Shown here one piece after another: positions 11,501 through 23,895 of a stretch of 64,000 nt of DNA. The stretch is from Marchantia polymorpha subsp. ruderalis. Lineage: Eukaryota > Streptophyta > Marchantiopsida > Marchantiales > Marchantiaceae. The stretch covers positions 18,270,501 through 18,334,500 of the forward strand of contig AP031352.1 in NCBI GenBank assembly GCA_037833965.1. The letters run 5' to 3'. The notes under the pieces were generated by a model, which saw only the letters and a list, made by a program, of their open reading frames with translations, did not search any database and was not told the DNA's origin. How positions within the stretch are numbered: position 1 is the stretch's first letter; each line of letters begins with the position of its first letter. The position numbers and the translations under genes were made by a program.

Positions 11501-13564
11501 TAAAACGGATAAGGTGACGTTTTGTCTGCAGGGATAACATATACTCCAGTGTCCATTTTCTGTGACCACATGAGCCTCATCGCGAACACCACTCCAGGAC
11601 CAAACGAATACGCTCGAACCACTTAATTTTACTGGCCAGGGCTTTTACTGGACAATGGCCGACAGGAATGTGAAGAACCTTTTGCTGATTCGGGAGGAAG
11701 GAGTCTCGAATGTGCAGATTCTCTGAACGTAACCCTCTTCAATGGCTCAACGAATCCATAAGGCGAGTGAGAATGACGGAAAGTTCACACACTATGACTG
11801 GAATTTGAACTGGTTGCCCAGTAGCAGCCCTGCAGGTCGGCCCCAGCATCCTCTATAGTCGGACGTGCTTCGCCTCTGCTGTCAGAAGCACACATCACGA
11901 ATCTGGTGGACTATTACAGTTTGGATCAATACTGAATGAAGTCAAGTGTATGAACTTGCATGCCGGTTACGCTCGAGGCAGTTGAACGAGTTTCTAACGT
12001 TTTCCTGTCGCTGCTGGACACCGATTGCACACCTCCCTCAACCACTTGTTGGCGAGCCGAGCAATCTCTGATTTGCCGCTCGCTGAATCGGATTGGGAAC
12101 ACTACCAATGATGGTACCCGTGTGCTCTGCTCGCCTTCTAACCTCTAACACAGGTTCACGGCGTTCAGGCCTACAGCAACGCCTAGGTCGGTCAGGACTC
12201 AGGAGACGATGATATGTATTGTATTTATGTCAGTCTCGGGATTCATTAGCCGAGACCACATGGGCTAAACAGCACGTCTGACACAGTTTACCATGGCGAG
12301 TGTGAACAAGTTTCTATCTGTTGGCATGCATGAGCGCCGATTGGCAGGTCACTCCGATTGGAGTAGATCGAGGGGACTGACGCTGCGTCTGTTGCCACTA
12401 GAACCGCCAATGGCGTTTCTTTTCGAGCCTAGTCTTCTTCGCTTTCCCACAAAGGCCAGTGTAACGTGCGTCTCTCTCCGAGGGCGACCGTGGCGCCATT
12501 TATATTAAAAAAGTCCGTGCTTAGATCTCGTCAAGACACGGACTTGCCTCCCCTCCCCTCCCTTTGCCTTGCGAGCATGAGGAGGGAGTGCTCGAGGAGA
12601 ACAGGATGGGCACTCTGATCCGAATGATGCAGTAGTGATTGAGCTGATGAGCGGATACGGAGCGGATAGGAAGTGATCAGATCATTGGAACATCGTTGTA
12701 ATTCATTGGCGGGAGCCTCCATCAGTAAGTCCATATCAGTAAGAGACGGACTGGCTTTCACCGCCTCTCGTGTCTCGACATTGGATCGTACGCTCAGCAG
12801 CATGTGCGCGAGAATTTCTCACACCCCAAACACTCTCCAAGTCACCTGCTCCGCTCTGAAATTCATCGTCGGGGACGATGCCACAGTCCCTTGGGCCACA
12901 GCCAGTTAAAATAATGATAACAAACAAATCTGACATTCACCCACATTAAATTCGAGTTCATCAAACTCGATATGATTCTCAACATGATCCTGTTCTTTCT
13001 TTTTTTCTGTCTGTGTGTCTGTCTGCGAGAGTTCTCCTTCCTGCATGAGAGGAGAGTTCAAATTTCGATCCACAAAGTGATGGATCTGGGCCCTGTCAGG
13101 GATGTGCTGAAAACCTCACTCGCCTCGTAAGGCCCGTACAAGCCAGCCAGTGGCGGACTGGACTGCGTTGCGCCTTCTGCACAGGTCAGAATATCCTGCA
13201 GCACATCTGTCTTATGAGTATGATCATGAGTGCGGAAGTCATGATTTGCGCTTCCAGGACCCGCAGAAAATTGGGTGCTCGATGCTCGACGCTCATGGGT
13301 TCGGAATCCCGCTCGGCCTCGAAAGGACGATGGGCACGAGGTGGAGAACTGGTCATTGGCCCGCGGCACCGAGAGCATACCGCAAGATCGAAGGCAGCAG
13401 ATCAGCAGATCATCACGTATCACATGTCAAGCGCTCGAGGGTCCAGTCACAGGCAGGCTCCTTGGCTGGCGCACCGGGAACGCACGCTACGGAGCATTGT
13501 GGCCATGTGCGAGGGCACTACACGTATAGTCCTCGAGGCACGGAGGCACGGAGGGAGGGAGGCA

Positions 13565-13602
13565 GGGAGGCTCGACTGCATGCATGTACAGTCGAGCCTC
13601 CC
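13565..13602. repeat. Palindrome with perfect 14-base arms
   Basis: The left arm gggaggctcgactg (13565-13578) pairs perfectly with 13589-13602 across the loop catgcatgta. Pairing continues a few bases further out with one mismatch. Confidence 0.9.
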
Positions 13603-14196
13603 TTGCTCCCTCGAGGCTCGAGGAAGAAGACTTTGCCTTGTGGTTGGAGGGAGGCGTTGGTGCCCACTGGCTGTGCACGAGCCCCAAATCATTTGGACTC
13701 CGCTCATTAGCTCCATTGTCGGTTCAGCTCGTATCCACTCGGAATCTGGAATATCTCGCACCGACTTTCATTACGTAGTCTCTAACTGTAAGTACTCAGT
13801 AAGCTGTACACTTCGCCTCCCCCTACCCTACCCAGGCACGGCCCTGGTCACACATCCAGTTCCAAGACCACTTTCGTACGCCGCTGTCGCTGCTGCTGCT
13901 GCTGCTGGTGTGTGTGTGCCTCCAAAGTTCCAGTCACGGATGAAAACTCACAGCAGACGTCAGGACAATTGGCGATAATTATTGTCGTCGTCGTTGTTGT
14001 TGAATTTCCAAATGTTTCCAACATGCCGTCCTCTACTCCCTTTCCTCGCTCCTTCTCTCTCTCCTTTTGATGCCCGGCCACTCACATTGCAAGCAAGTCA
14101 TCCTCCCGAGACGGTCTCCGGCACTGTGGATTTAACTAGACTAACTAGCTTCGGGCTCCAGCGGTGACTGTTTCAACACAGAAATTTCATTGCTCT

Positions 14197-14199
<3 letters not shown>

Positions 14200-14231
<32 letters not shown>
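14200..14231. repeat. (CT)n microsatellite
   Basis: About 16 uninterrupted CT units, seen directly. Confidence 0.95.
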
Positions 14232-14234
<3 letters not shown>

Positions 14235-15395
14235 ATCTCAGTCCCAGTCTGAACTGTAATATTCCTTTGGGCTTGCATGCAGGTCTCTCTGAAGTTGTGG
14301 TCATCAGCATCTTTCCTTGGCATTAGCTGTCGATGCTTTCCTTTCACCATGTCCATGCCGAGAGTTGCATGAGAGTTGCATTCCAGTGAACAACCTTCTC
14401 GAGGCCTTAAAAATTGTATGTGTGTATGTGAGAGAGAAAGAGAGAGAGAGGTGGGAGAGTCAGGCTTTATCTAAAAAATAGTACTGTGTGAGAAAGAAAG
14501 TGAGCACAGACCAGTTCTGTTTAAGCTCAAATCTTCCCTCACACAGCCACGCGCAATTTGCCACAGATGTAGGCCACCAAACCAATCCACCCGTTACACA
14601 AGTGCCAAGCAACGAGAAGCTCAGAAACTGAAAACAGCTAATGGTATAATAAGCGTATGGACGACTGTATACTTGACCAGAGACGGATATGTGGATTTGG
14701 AGACTCTGGGTGTAGTATTATCCAAAAAACAAGCTCCAAGTCCAGTCACCAACATCCATCCACAGCGAGGTGACTTCTGGGTTCCGTGCATGGGATGGTA
14801 TGGGATGTGCTCGCATCTTCACTACAAGAAAGTCGTCCTACTTGCAGGAACCTTTTCCTAGGACCCAAGACTGCGACTCATATGGAGAGATGGTCTGCTC
14901 TCTGCAGACTGTCTGTCTGGCAGTGACTCCCTGTGACTCAATTGAACTAAAACACAGCGTGCCCGATTCCAGCCAAATTACAGTCAGTGCATAAGTACTC
15001 AAGCTACATATCAACAAAGTTTCAGTTCACCTTCAAGTTCACAGCCTTCTGTTATAGTGGCAGTGCTTGCGAATGGGTCTCTTGGACTCTCAGAGCCAAG
15101 GTCTCCACGCACTTAAATTATTCAGAATGACCACAATCACTCACTCCATCAGTCTGTAGTTGTAAATGTCTCCTAGTTATCTCCACTGCTACCTTTAGTG
15201 ACGCGAATGTGGAGATAGAAAAAGGCTTTTTTCTTAGCACGAGCAAAGGGTATGAAGAACCTGCCAGTTCCAAAAAGAATTCCAAAAAGAAAATAAAAAT
15301 CTATGGCGAGATGTGGTTTAATAGGATACGGCATAGGGCGAAAATACGCAGCTCATCTATCCATGTCCAGGCTTTTACGTCCGGGTTAAAAATTT

Positions 15396-15432
15396 AAGTC
15401 CTACTCGTTTAAAATTTAAACGACCAGGACTT
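15396..15432. repeat. Short palindrome, 16-base arms with two mismatches
   Basis: The arm at 15396-15411 (aagtcctactcgttta) pairs with 15417-15432, with two mismatches and a 5-base loop. Confidence 0.8.
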
Positions 15433-15470
15433 ATGATGTCACCGTCTCGCTTTATCCTCCAGTCACCCTC

Positions 15471-15944
15471 ATCAAAATAATGTTGTTTGGATGACAACTC
15501 TGAAATTGGTCTGAAAAATAATTAGCCAGTGATCACTGAATAGCAATAGAAATTTGTGACGCTATCTTGTGCCCGTGGAAGTTTGACTTCATAGGATTAC
15601 ATAACACCAAAGCTACAGTAACAAAGAGTATACTTGCTTCTAACCCTATACTTATATACATCAAAATTTTCGGTTGTACTTGCTTCTCATGAGGATGGGT
15701 AATTCCACTCCTAAATATTTTGATCTATGTAATATAACAACATGATCATCTCAAACTAGTTATTGATCAAGACTAACCAAACTGCAAAACATATATTGGT
15801 ATTATTTGCAGTTCACTCAACAGTATATTTCCACCCTCACTCATTACAGCAAACGCCATGTCTTGAATGGTATTGTGGATAGAAGAGAATACGTCTTTCC
15901 ACAAGGAAAGGTTAGTAATGTGACCACATGGTGGATTTACCCCC

Positions 15945-15984
<40 letters not shown>

Positions 15985-17759
15985 GTAGTGTAAGTAAATA
16001 GTACAGGATGAAAATACAGAATGCAAAATTTACCAGCAAGGTTTCATATTTTTTTTAAAGCAAGAGCATAAACGGCTGTTCCTACTTAAAAATCTGTTGA
16101 TTAAGAATGGTCAGATCTAGAAAGAAGGAATGTGTAGCATGCTGAACCATGGTATCATAAAAATATATTATACTTCTCTAGCTAAAAGTAATGGGCAAAG
16201 AAGAATAAGAGAAAAGCTAATGTAGTGTCTTTTGGATTAAAAGGATCTTGTGCAGAGTAATATTTTATGTCCAATTTTTAGGTGTAGTTACATCCTCCCA
16301 AATATCTCATAGGCATACATGCAATTGCAGATAAAATTATGAATGAGAAAAATAAGTATATATTGCTAATCTAGATAAATTGATCCAGTTGGATTTCACA
16401 AAGTACACAATCCATCTTAGAAAATTATGCATCTACATCATGAATATAAGCAAGAATGTGTGAGGAGATTAAACTCTATGTTATGACATCACAACCTTCA
16501 AGGCTAGAACTTGAAGTTTGAGGCTGAGATACTCAGATATGTGACCTTTGTAGTATCAGTTGTGATCTAATCGTAGAATAAATCAAGACAATATAAACCC
16601 TTCAAACTATTCATTTGTTGATACCTTAAGCAAATCATAACATGAAAATATAATCCTTTAACAATTCATGATGAAACATTACAGATGGGGTGAAAAAATG
16701 AATGAACCATAAGTAAATTCTTATAGGTTGATGAGTCTAAAGATGGATAATGTGCAAAACTATACTAAAATGAATGACTTGCAAGTTGACCTTATGCGTC
16801 TAAGAATGTCTAAGTTTTAGACTACCGTAATACTAACTATATTTTCTCGAATATTATGTACGGCCATATCAAAATGACACAAACAAAGATACAAATGAAA
16901 ATATGTAGAATCATACATGATCATGATATAATTAACATATTGCAAAAAAACATCTGCTAATAAAAATCATCCCATTAGCAAAAAAGTCAACTAGCAACTA
17001 GCACTTGATTAATTTGTTACAAGATCTCCCTCCCGTCACATATGCAATCAACTGTATCAATCATGCACTAGAGAATAATGTCAATTTACTTTATCATCTT
17101 TAATAAAGTTTGTCCAATAAAGAATAGTCACAAACCAAATATTTATGAATATAGAATATGTTTTATGATTGATAATCTGATACCTCTTTCATGCGTAGCA
17201 GATGTATAAATATATATAGGTTTTCATAATGAGTGCCAATGGACAAAAGAGGAAAATTTCCATTCAACCTTGTTATACCTTCAATCTGCGCAAATATCAT
17301 ATCATCAAGTTCATAAATATCAGGCGATCGTATCCAATTCCTAACAAATGTTAGTTTTTTCAGAATCTTCTTGTAATAGCCCAAAAACATGAACAAAAAC
17401 TCTTTGTTCCAACGCACCCTCTCTAATGATCCTCCCTCCATCATCTTTGAAGTTATAGATATATGTCATCACTTGCTAATATATCCATCTGTAAGTTTGA
17501 AGCAAGGCTAGCATCATAATGAGGATAACTTATATAGCTTATAGAGAAAATTGAACTCAAAATGCACTAAGTAAGTTCTATACAAATTTTTCACATGAAT
17601 ATCTAGCCTTACAAGATAAAGAGACTATGATGCATCAAACTTGATATATTTCTCACCACTATTGGTTTTTTATGAGTGATATAGCTAACACAAAATGAAG
17701 AATAAGTATCGTGTTCACAACCTTACGACACCGTATGTCACGAATGGAAATGCAAACTA
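15471..17759. other. AT-rich intergenic block
   Basis: AT-rich DNA with a (TA)n microsatellite at 15950-15981. A 93-codon frame on the minus strand (17163-17444) is long for such AT-rich sequence, but I do not recognise it. It may be a remnant of a mobile element, or chance. Nothing else is supported. Confidence 0.5.
15950..15981. repeat. (AT)n microsatellite
   Basis: Pure AT run of 32 bases, seen directly. Confidence 0.95.
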
Positions 17760-20700
17760 TCAAAACTCAAAAATCTGTAAATCAAACTCATATATCAGAC
17801 CGAACGTGCTAAATTTCTCAATCTCGCTCTCCGCTCTCCAAGTTGCTCTCGGATGATATACGATGGGATTGGCTGGCGGTAGACTGATCGAAAGCTCATA
17901 CATACGAACCAACCTTCCGACCCTCAAACGACCCCCAAACGTCCATGGAAGCCTCATTTGAACCCGTCTTTGCAGCAGTTTGTCGAAGAGAACCATTGAA
18001 GTTGGACTTGTCACGCCATCTACAAGTAAAAACAAATTGAATAATACGGCATCCAACTGGTCTCAATCCACAAATGCTAGACCGGGATGCGCACTATGGA
18101 AATCGCAGGTTGGCAAAGGTCATCGAAGAAAAGCAATATTCTGAATCAAATTTAGTGGAAGGCCCATGGTCGCACTCATGTCCAGACTCAGTCGGCTTAG
18201 GTGTCCATAGAAAAGCTGTTCTCACTGACGTGGAAACTCGACGAGGAGTTTGATGTGAGGAGGGTTCACTGTCGACGCCGTCCGTATCAGTACGTGTGAT
18301 AAGAGTCTTGGTTCGTATCTATACGAGTATGAATTTATGCGAGCATGTCATGTTAGCTGCCTGAAGCTCTAAAAACCAGAGCCAGAAGTAGAGCTCCATC
18401 AGATTTTGCTTTCGCAACCGAGTTCCCGAAAATGTGGGGATTCCGAAGCATAATTGTAGTACTTCCACTTCCACGGGATGAGAACAGTCGAGTTCAATAA
18501 TGTATGATGAATAAAGTACAATTCGACACTCTGCTGCACGTAGCGGTGCGCTTGCTCGTTTGCTCATTCGTCACACAACGTGATGTCACTCGCGGTGATA
18601 AATCCATGGCGAGCTCAGTGCAGGGCTCAAATCCAGTTCGATTTGCAGCATATTGACACCAAGCGACGTGCAGGCCCAGTACCATCAACGTACGGAACAC
18701 AGTACAAATCTCGTTCAGATATGCTCTTTAAGAGCTCCGGTGCTGAGGAAGCTCAGGATCATAGGCCTTGTGAGCTGCAGCACCAAGGCAGATGTGGAAA
18801 GCCCATGGGCTTTTAACGTTCTCGAATCACACCCAGCAAAAGGGTAAGCAAGCCATGAGGTCGCACCCAATGGACTAGGCGCCCGGTGCTACTTCCATGA
18901 TTCACCACGTGCTCCGTTTGGATTTCCTTTCAGTTTCTGTCATATACGCACCTGCTCAAATCCACCGCTAAATTTTCCATCCCCACATTTTGGACCACTC
19001 CCCTTGGTCGGCCACTCGTATGGGCCATAACCTGCATAGTATATCATTTCCACTCCACGTATTCAATTGCTCGGCATTCATTCAACAAGTCTCGTCTTCC
19101 ATCGAATCAGTCGATATGGCCAGCGAAGTTAGTCGTTGTGACACGTAAACAAGTTATTAGCGAGAGTGCAAGATGGTGTCCTCATGCGACGCCAAGAAGA
19201 GTGCATTCTGTGACAACATCGAGATCAAACAGGGATGTGTAGGAATTTGTAGCCACGGCCTGAATAGCTTATATCGAAACGAAAGATTTGGGAAACAGAA
19301 TTCAGTATTAAAGTAGAGTCTTATACCTTCACCATATATCAATATTGCCAATAATGCATTGTTTAGAAGAGTGCGTACTTTTACAACATTAAGAGGACTG
19401 GTCTACTAGACTTTGAAACCTTCATCATCTCTGATACAGGATTGATGCAACCATTGATATACTTAATGATCTTCTACAATTTGCGGTCATAGATTTTGTG
19501 GTAGGCTGAAAGTTAGGGACTGAATGGCATCAATCTATTGTGAGATCCGTTCTCAAAACATATTTATTCTATGCCCTGTCATAGTACTATCATTGCTCTT
19601 CACATTATGAATTTCTTCTTCACGGAGATCAGCCACAGCAAGCCAAAGGTCGGAAAGGATGTCACACACCCACCTACGCAAATTCATCGCTCACTCATTT
19701 TTGGTCCACTCACGTTGATCATGTACGGGCCATAAGCGACTCCGATTTTAAACAACTTCGCTCTTCAGCCATTGGCACGTAACACATTGACAGCCTTAGG
19801 GGGTCCACTCACGATACTCTCGGGGCTGGCCCTCGTCCTCCTCTTCGGAGTGTTCCTTGTTCGCTTCATCGGGTCTGAACATAGTTGTTTATATCCATGT
19901 CGTCCTTTTGTATTAACATATAGCGACATACACATGGAGAGAAGAGACATTATTATTATTATTATTATAAGTAGAAAGGAAGGAAGGGAATGAATTTGGA
20001 GATGAAGAGGGAACCTTGCAGCCGGTGGGTCACAACATATAGATGCAGGAAGCCCTGAGCATGTTAGAGGATGGAGTGCGGAGGGTGTAAGAATGTGACA
20101 AACCGACGGAAGTATCAACTCATCTCGCGAACTGCGTGAGTAGAGCATATCTCCCACCCTAGATCTAGATCTAGATCTGCTGGAGGAATTTTTTCTTTGT
20201 GGAGTGATAACGTTTGTACCCAATGCAGTTCGTGTGTTTGTTGGAGACATACTTGGAGAGGAGATAATGGAACTGCTAGATTCTTAGCACCGTGGTGGTC
20301 TGAGCGAATAAATTTTAGCGCCCGCCCATCGGCCTCGTCTCTTTCCTTTCGTTTCCTATTCCATGTACAGGAGGAGTGAAACAAACAGTTGGCAGCACAA
20401 GAGTACTTGCCAATGGATCAAATCAACGTGCCCTCTACGAAAGTCGGAGTACAGTATGTCGTACTTCGATGTGCATCTGATTTTTCAGACACGAGCTCTT
20501 GGACAGGTCAGTGGCACAACTGATTGAAGATTTTCAGGCTTCAAGTCAGCGTTGCATGTTCGCTTATCCGCAAGCATGCATGCGGGTAAAGCAAAAAATA
20601 TTTTCGTGGATCAGGCCAGGGCCAGGGCCAGAGCCAAAGCCAGAGCCTGATTCCATGCCGCCGCCCCAGCAGCAGTCTGAGTTATTATGTTGTGGAATCT

Positions 20701-23300
20701 GGATGGTGTTGCCCATGGCTGTTACATTCCATCTACGTCCTCCCCCTCCATTCCCCAGGAATCAGTGATGCACCCTGAGGCCAGGGCCAGAGCCAGAGCC
20801 TGATTACATGCCGCCGCCCCAGCAGCAGTCTCAGTTATTTTGTTCTGGAATCTGGATGGTGTTGCCCATGGCTGTTACATTCCTTCTACGTCATCCCCCT
20901 CCATGCTCCAGGAACGAGTGATGCACAGTGAGGCTCACTTGGCTTTACCAAACGTCCTAAAATCTAAGGATCTCCGAAGTCGAAATGTAACCACAGTGAC
21001 TCCTAAATCCTGTCTACCGATTGAGAGTTCTTTTTTGCCTCGGGAGAAAGCTGTCTGTCATGTTGAATTACCTTCGATGCAGATGCCTCCATCCCGTTCA
21101 TTATGAAGTAAACTCTAAGACTGGATTGCATATATGTTCATTGCAGAACGAGCCAAACCCAGAAACCCAAACCAGCTCAAGTTCAGATTGTCACAGTTGT
21201 CTTAGCAGCACAGGTGTGGCAGTTCAGTTCAGTGCAGTCACTCCTCTTTGGGGCACTTTAATATTAATTGACCTCAGTGGATGTAGTGGACACATCTCTT
21301 TGCTCTCGTAAGAGTGACCCCAGCACATTGCGTGACCTTACGGTGGTATGTCGTTAATTTGAATCTGATAAAATAATCATCCAGTTCACAAGCAGCACCA
21401 CATCATAGCGTGGTTGGTGTCTTCAATTTTCCTCAAAATACCAGGTCGATTTTAATTGATAATCCTGTTTTAGGTTCTCATTTAAGCTGCTCTAAGTTTC
21501 TGAAGGTGATTCACTTCAGACTGTCCCCTAATTTTGTTATGGGATGAAGGCCTGAACTGACCAAGTCGACTCTGAGAACATCGTCGGACAACGACTTCAC
21601 CGATACGACGAGTACTCGTTCCTGGCTTGTCCCACGATGACGACGTGAAACTCCAGAAAGTCGCTTCAATTGATTGGCCTGAAGACTATGACCACAAGAG
21701 ACTGTGACTGACTAAGTACCCAGTACAGCGTCTGGTCACCATTCAACATTCAGCATGCCCCAATTAGAGCGAGAGGAACAGATGCAGATGGGAGAAAATT
21801 CATGTCGACTCCTAGTGAAAACCATAAGAATTTCAATCTGGGTTCTGCTGGACAAAATTGGTCTGCGCCCTGGCCAGCTACAATGCCAGATAACTGATCC
21901 GAAATTCACCGAGACTCAGACTCAGAGTATTTCATCGAAGGGAAAACACAATTCTCGTCCGCGTGGAGTACTTGTACAGCTTGCTCTTACTCTAGGCTTC
22001 ACAGGAAGAGCACGAAGGTCTCAGATTGAGAACAAGATGGCCGGCAATAAGCCACGAATCCCCACAATGCAACGCCAAAGCGAAGCATCTAGTAGAAGAT
22101 GAGTTGTTGTAAATCACGGCTGGTGGTGTTGTTCGCTTTGGATCTCCCCCATGCTGCTCAATCAAACCTCAGTCTACTCTATTGCACATAAGGTTAGTTC
22201 CAGTAGTTGGGCTTTCTTCGACCCCTGCTTGTACGGCCCGCCCTTACGACTAACGATTTCTCGTGCTCTGTTCTCGATCGATTCAAAAATTTTAGCTTAC
22301 TCGCTTGCTCTGTCTTCCTGAGAGTTCTCTACAGTATCTATTCCGCTAGCTTGCTCCGTAAGAACTGCCCAGACGACGATCCATCAACTGCTCGGGATCA
22401 TCCGTCAGCCAAGACATCAACATGTATTATACAGTACTGCGAGTGGGAGGAGGGGCCCCGAGAGGAACGTTGGGGGGAAGGAGATGGCAACTAGAGCACT
22501 ACTGTACTGAGGCAGTAGGAGGTCAAGCGAAGCTAAAGGTGATGGCTATGATAGCTCTGATAGCTCATACAACGGTGTCCCAAACCCGAACCCACACTCT
22601 GCAAAGAGCAAAGAGCAAAGAACAATTTGCACCTAGTCCTGTTGTACAGCAGCGGTAGTGGTAAGTGCTATCCATGGCCATCATCAACGCCCTTACGAGG
22701 TCAGTGTGGTGCAGGCAGGCCATGGGAATCAATATGTGCACGTGCAAGGAGCAGTGTGAAAAGAAAAGAAAAGGGCTCGCTAACGGCCAATGACTGAGAG
22801 ACTAGGAGCCCTTTGTGGTCGTGTCACTCCCTCACTCCCTCCCTCCCCCCCTCACTCACTTACACCGTGCTGGGATTTCGTAGCACACGCAGTGCAGGGC
22901 AGTAGGAGCTGTCGAAACCACAAGATCCCCAAACTGAAACCGCAAGATCCCCCAACTTTGCCCAACACTGCTCCAACTGACCATCCTCGATTCTATCTCC
23001 ACCCAATTGATCATGACTTTGTGACTTTGTGACTTTGTGCGTCACAATCCCGCACACTACACTCCTCACACCACAACTGGGGCTGCAACTGGACTGCAAC
23101 AGCTAATGACTGCATCCGGTCCCCAGGATTCTCGTCCAAAGTGCATGCAATCTCGAGTCATCTCCTGTCTTTCTCTCTTCGTCCATTTGATAAAAGGTGC
23201 CTCCAATTCTGCATCAGCATGACTATACTTGCTGAGCTTCATGTTGTGAAGCAAGACGCCACCACGAATGACTAGGCTCCATATCATGAATCAATCACAC
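17760..23300. other. Mid-GC intergenic DNA, no gene recognised
   Basis: Composition rises again, but no frame resembles a known protein. The block contains a recent 153-bp tandem duplication (20624-20930) and a much older direct repeat about 700 bases apart (near 18945-19040 and 19660-19740, sharing a ttttggnccactc ... tgtacgggccataa-type core). It also has an (ATT)n run near 19951-19970, an agatct triplet near 20160-20177, and three copies of gactttgtg at 23013-23039. Non-coding transcripts are possible. Confidence 0.5.
20624..20930. repeat. Tandem duplication of a 153-bp unit
   Basis: Unit 1 (about 20624-20776) and unit 2 (about 20777-20929) match at a constant offset of 153 with only scattered substitutions. 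Shared phrases include atgccgccgccccagcagca and tggatggtgttgcccatggc. The unit length is a multiple of three, but the frame encoding Pro-rich residues reaches a stop (TGA) in both copies near the end of the unit, so a protein repeat is not supported. Confidence 0.92.
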
Positions 23301-23844
23301 CCCATCACTACAGTGTATATGTAAGTAAGAGCATTTTGCAGAGTATTTTGGATACATACTCCGGAAAATCTGCACTGTTGATTCTCTTATGTAATTGAAA
23401 TATATTAAAAATAACTACCTGAGTCTTAAAGATGTATTTTTTCCGAATAATGTCCGCATTAACTTTCCTTAGATCATATCGATAATTAAAAAGTAGTAAT
23501 CAAACATGGGGTTCAATGAAGATCTTATTATTTTATTCTTTCTTGGTGAGACATGAAAGCTTGTGGTAATTATGCTCTCAAGTTGTATGAAGTTTGATAA
23601 ATATCAATCAAGGTGGTGGAGTTAAATATCATCTTTCATTATGAAAGATGATACGATATATCATACATATATGATGATTAAAATTAATTAAAGTAGAAAT
23701 ATGGGCACAATGCAAAACTCATTCCAATTTTGAGGTCGTGAGCTTCAAATTGTCATATCAACATCTTATAAATATCAATTCACCGTATATTTCCATCGCT
23801 AAACGAGAAGTATAGATTCAATGAATCACAAAAGTTCATGTATA

Positions 23845-23851
<7 letters not shown>

Positions 23852-23894
<43 letters not shown>
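23852..23894. repeat. (AT)n-(AC)n compound microsatellite
   Basis: An AT run passes directly into an AC run, seen directly. Confidence 0.95.

Positions 23895-23895
<1 letters not shown>

Larger units (their letters stand above)
11501..15470. other. Mid-GC intergenic DNA, no gene recognised
   Basis: Several long frames overlap on both strands at 13058-13978, the longest being 254 codons at 13214-13978 (+). They are rich in Arg and Ser, overlap each other in different frames, and match no family I know. They look like GC-driven chance frames. The block also holds a (CTG)n stretch near 13888-13908, a (CT)n run, and palindromes at 13565-13602 and 15396-15432. A non-coding RNA gene cannot be excluded. 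Confidence 0.5.

Noticed and set aside
13280-13310. tRNA-like T-loop motif (gggttcggaatccc)
   Set aside because: There is no matching A box, anticodon arm or acceptor stem at the right distance.
13214-13978. 254-codon frame on the + strand
   Set aside because: It overlaps other long frames in different phases on both strands, is Arg/Ser-rich with low-complexity Ala from a CTG run, and resembles no family.
15773-16039. 88-codon minus-strand frame with Tyr-Ile repeats
   Set aside because: The repeat comes from the (AT)n microsatellite.
18494-18700. Short minus-strand frame with NRTGFEPCTELAMDL
   Set aside because: It looks vaguely familiar from database boilerplate translations, but no domain or gene structure supports it.
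19765-20250. 161-codon minus-strand frame
   Set aside because: It includes an isoleucine run from an ATT microsatellite and a Ser-Arg run from an agatct repeat. No family was recognised.
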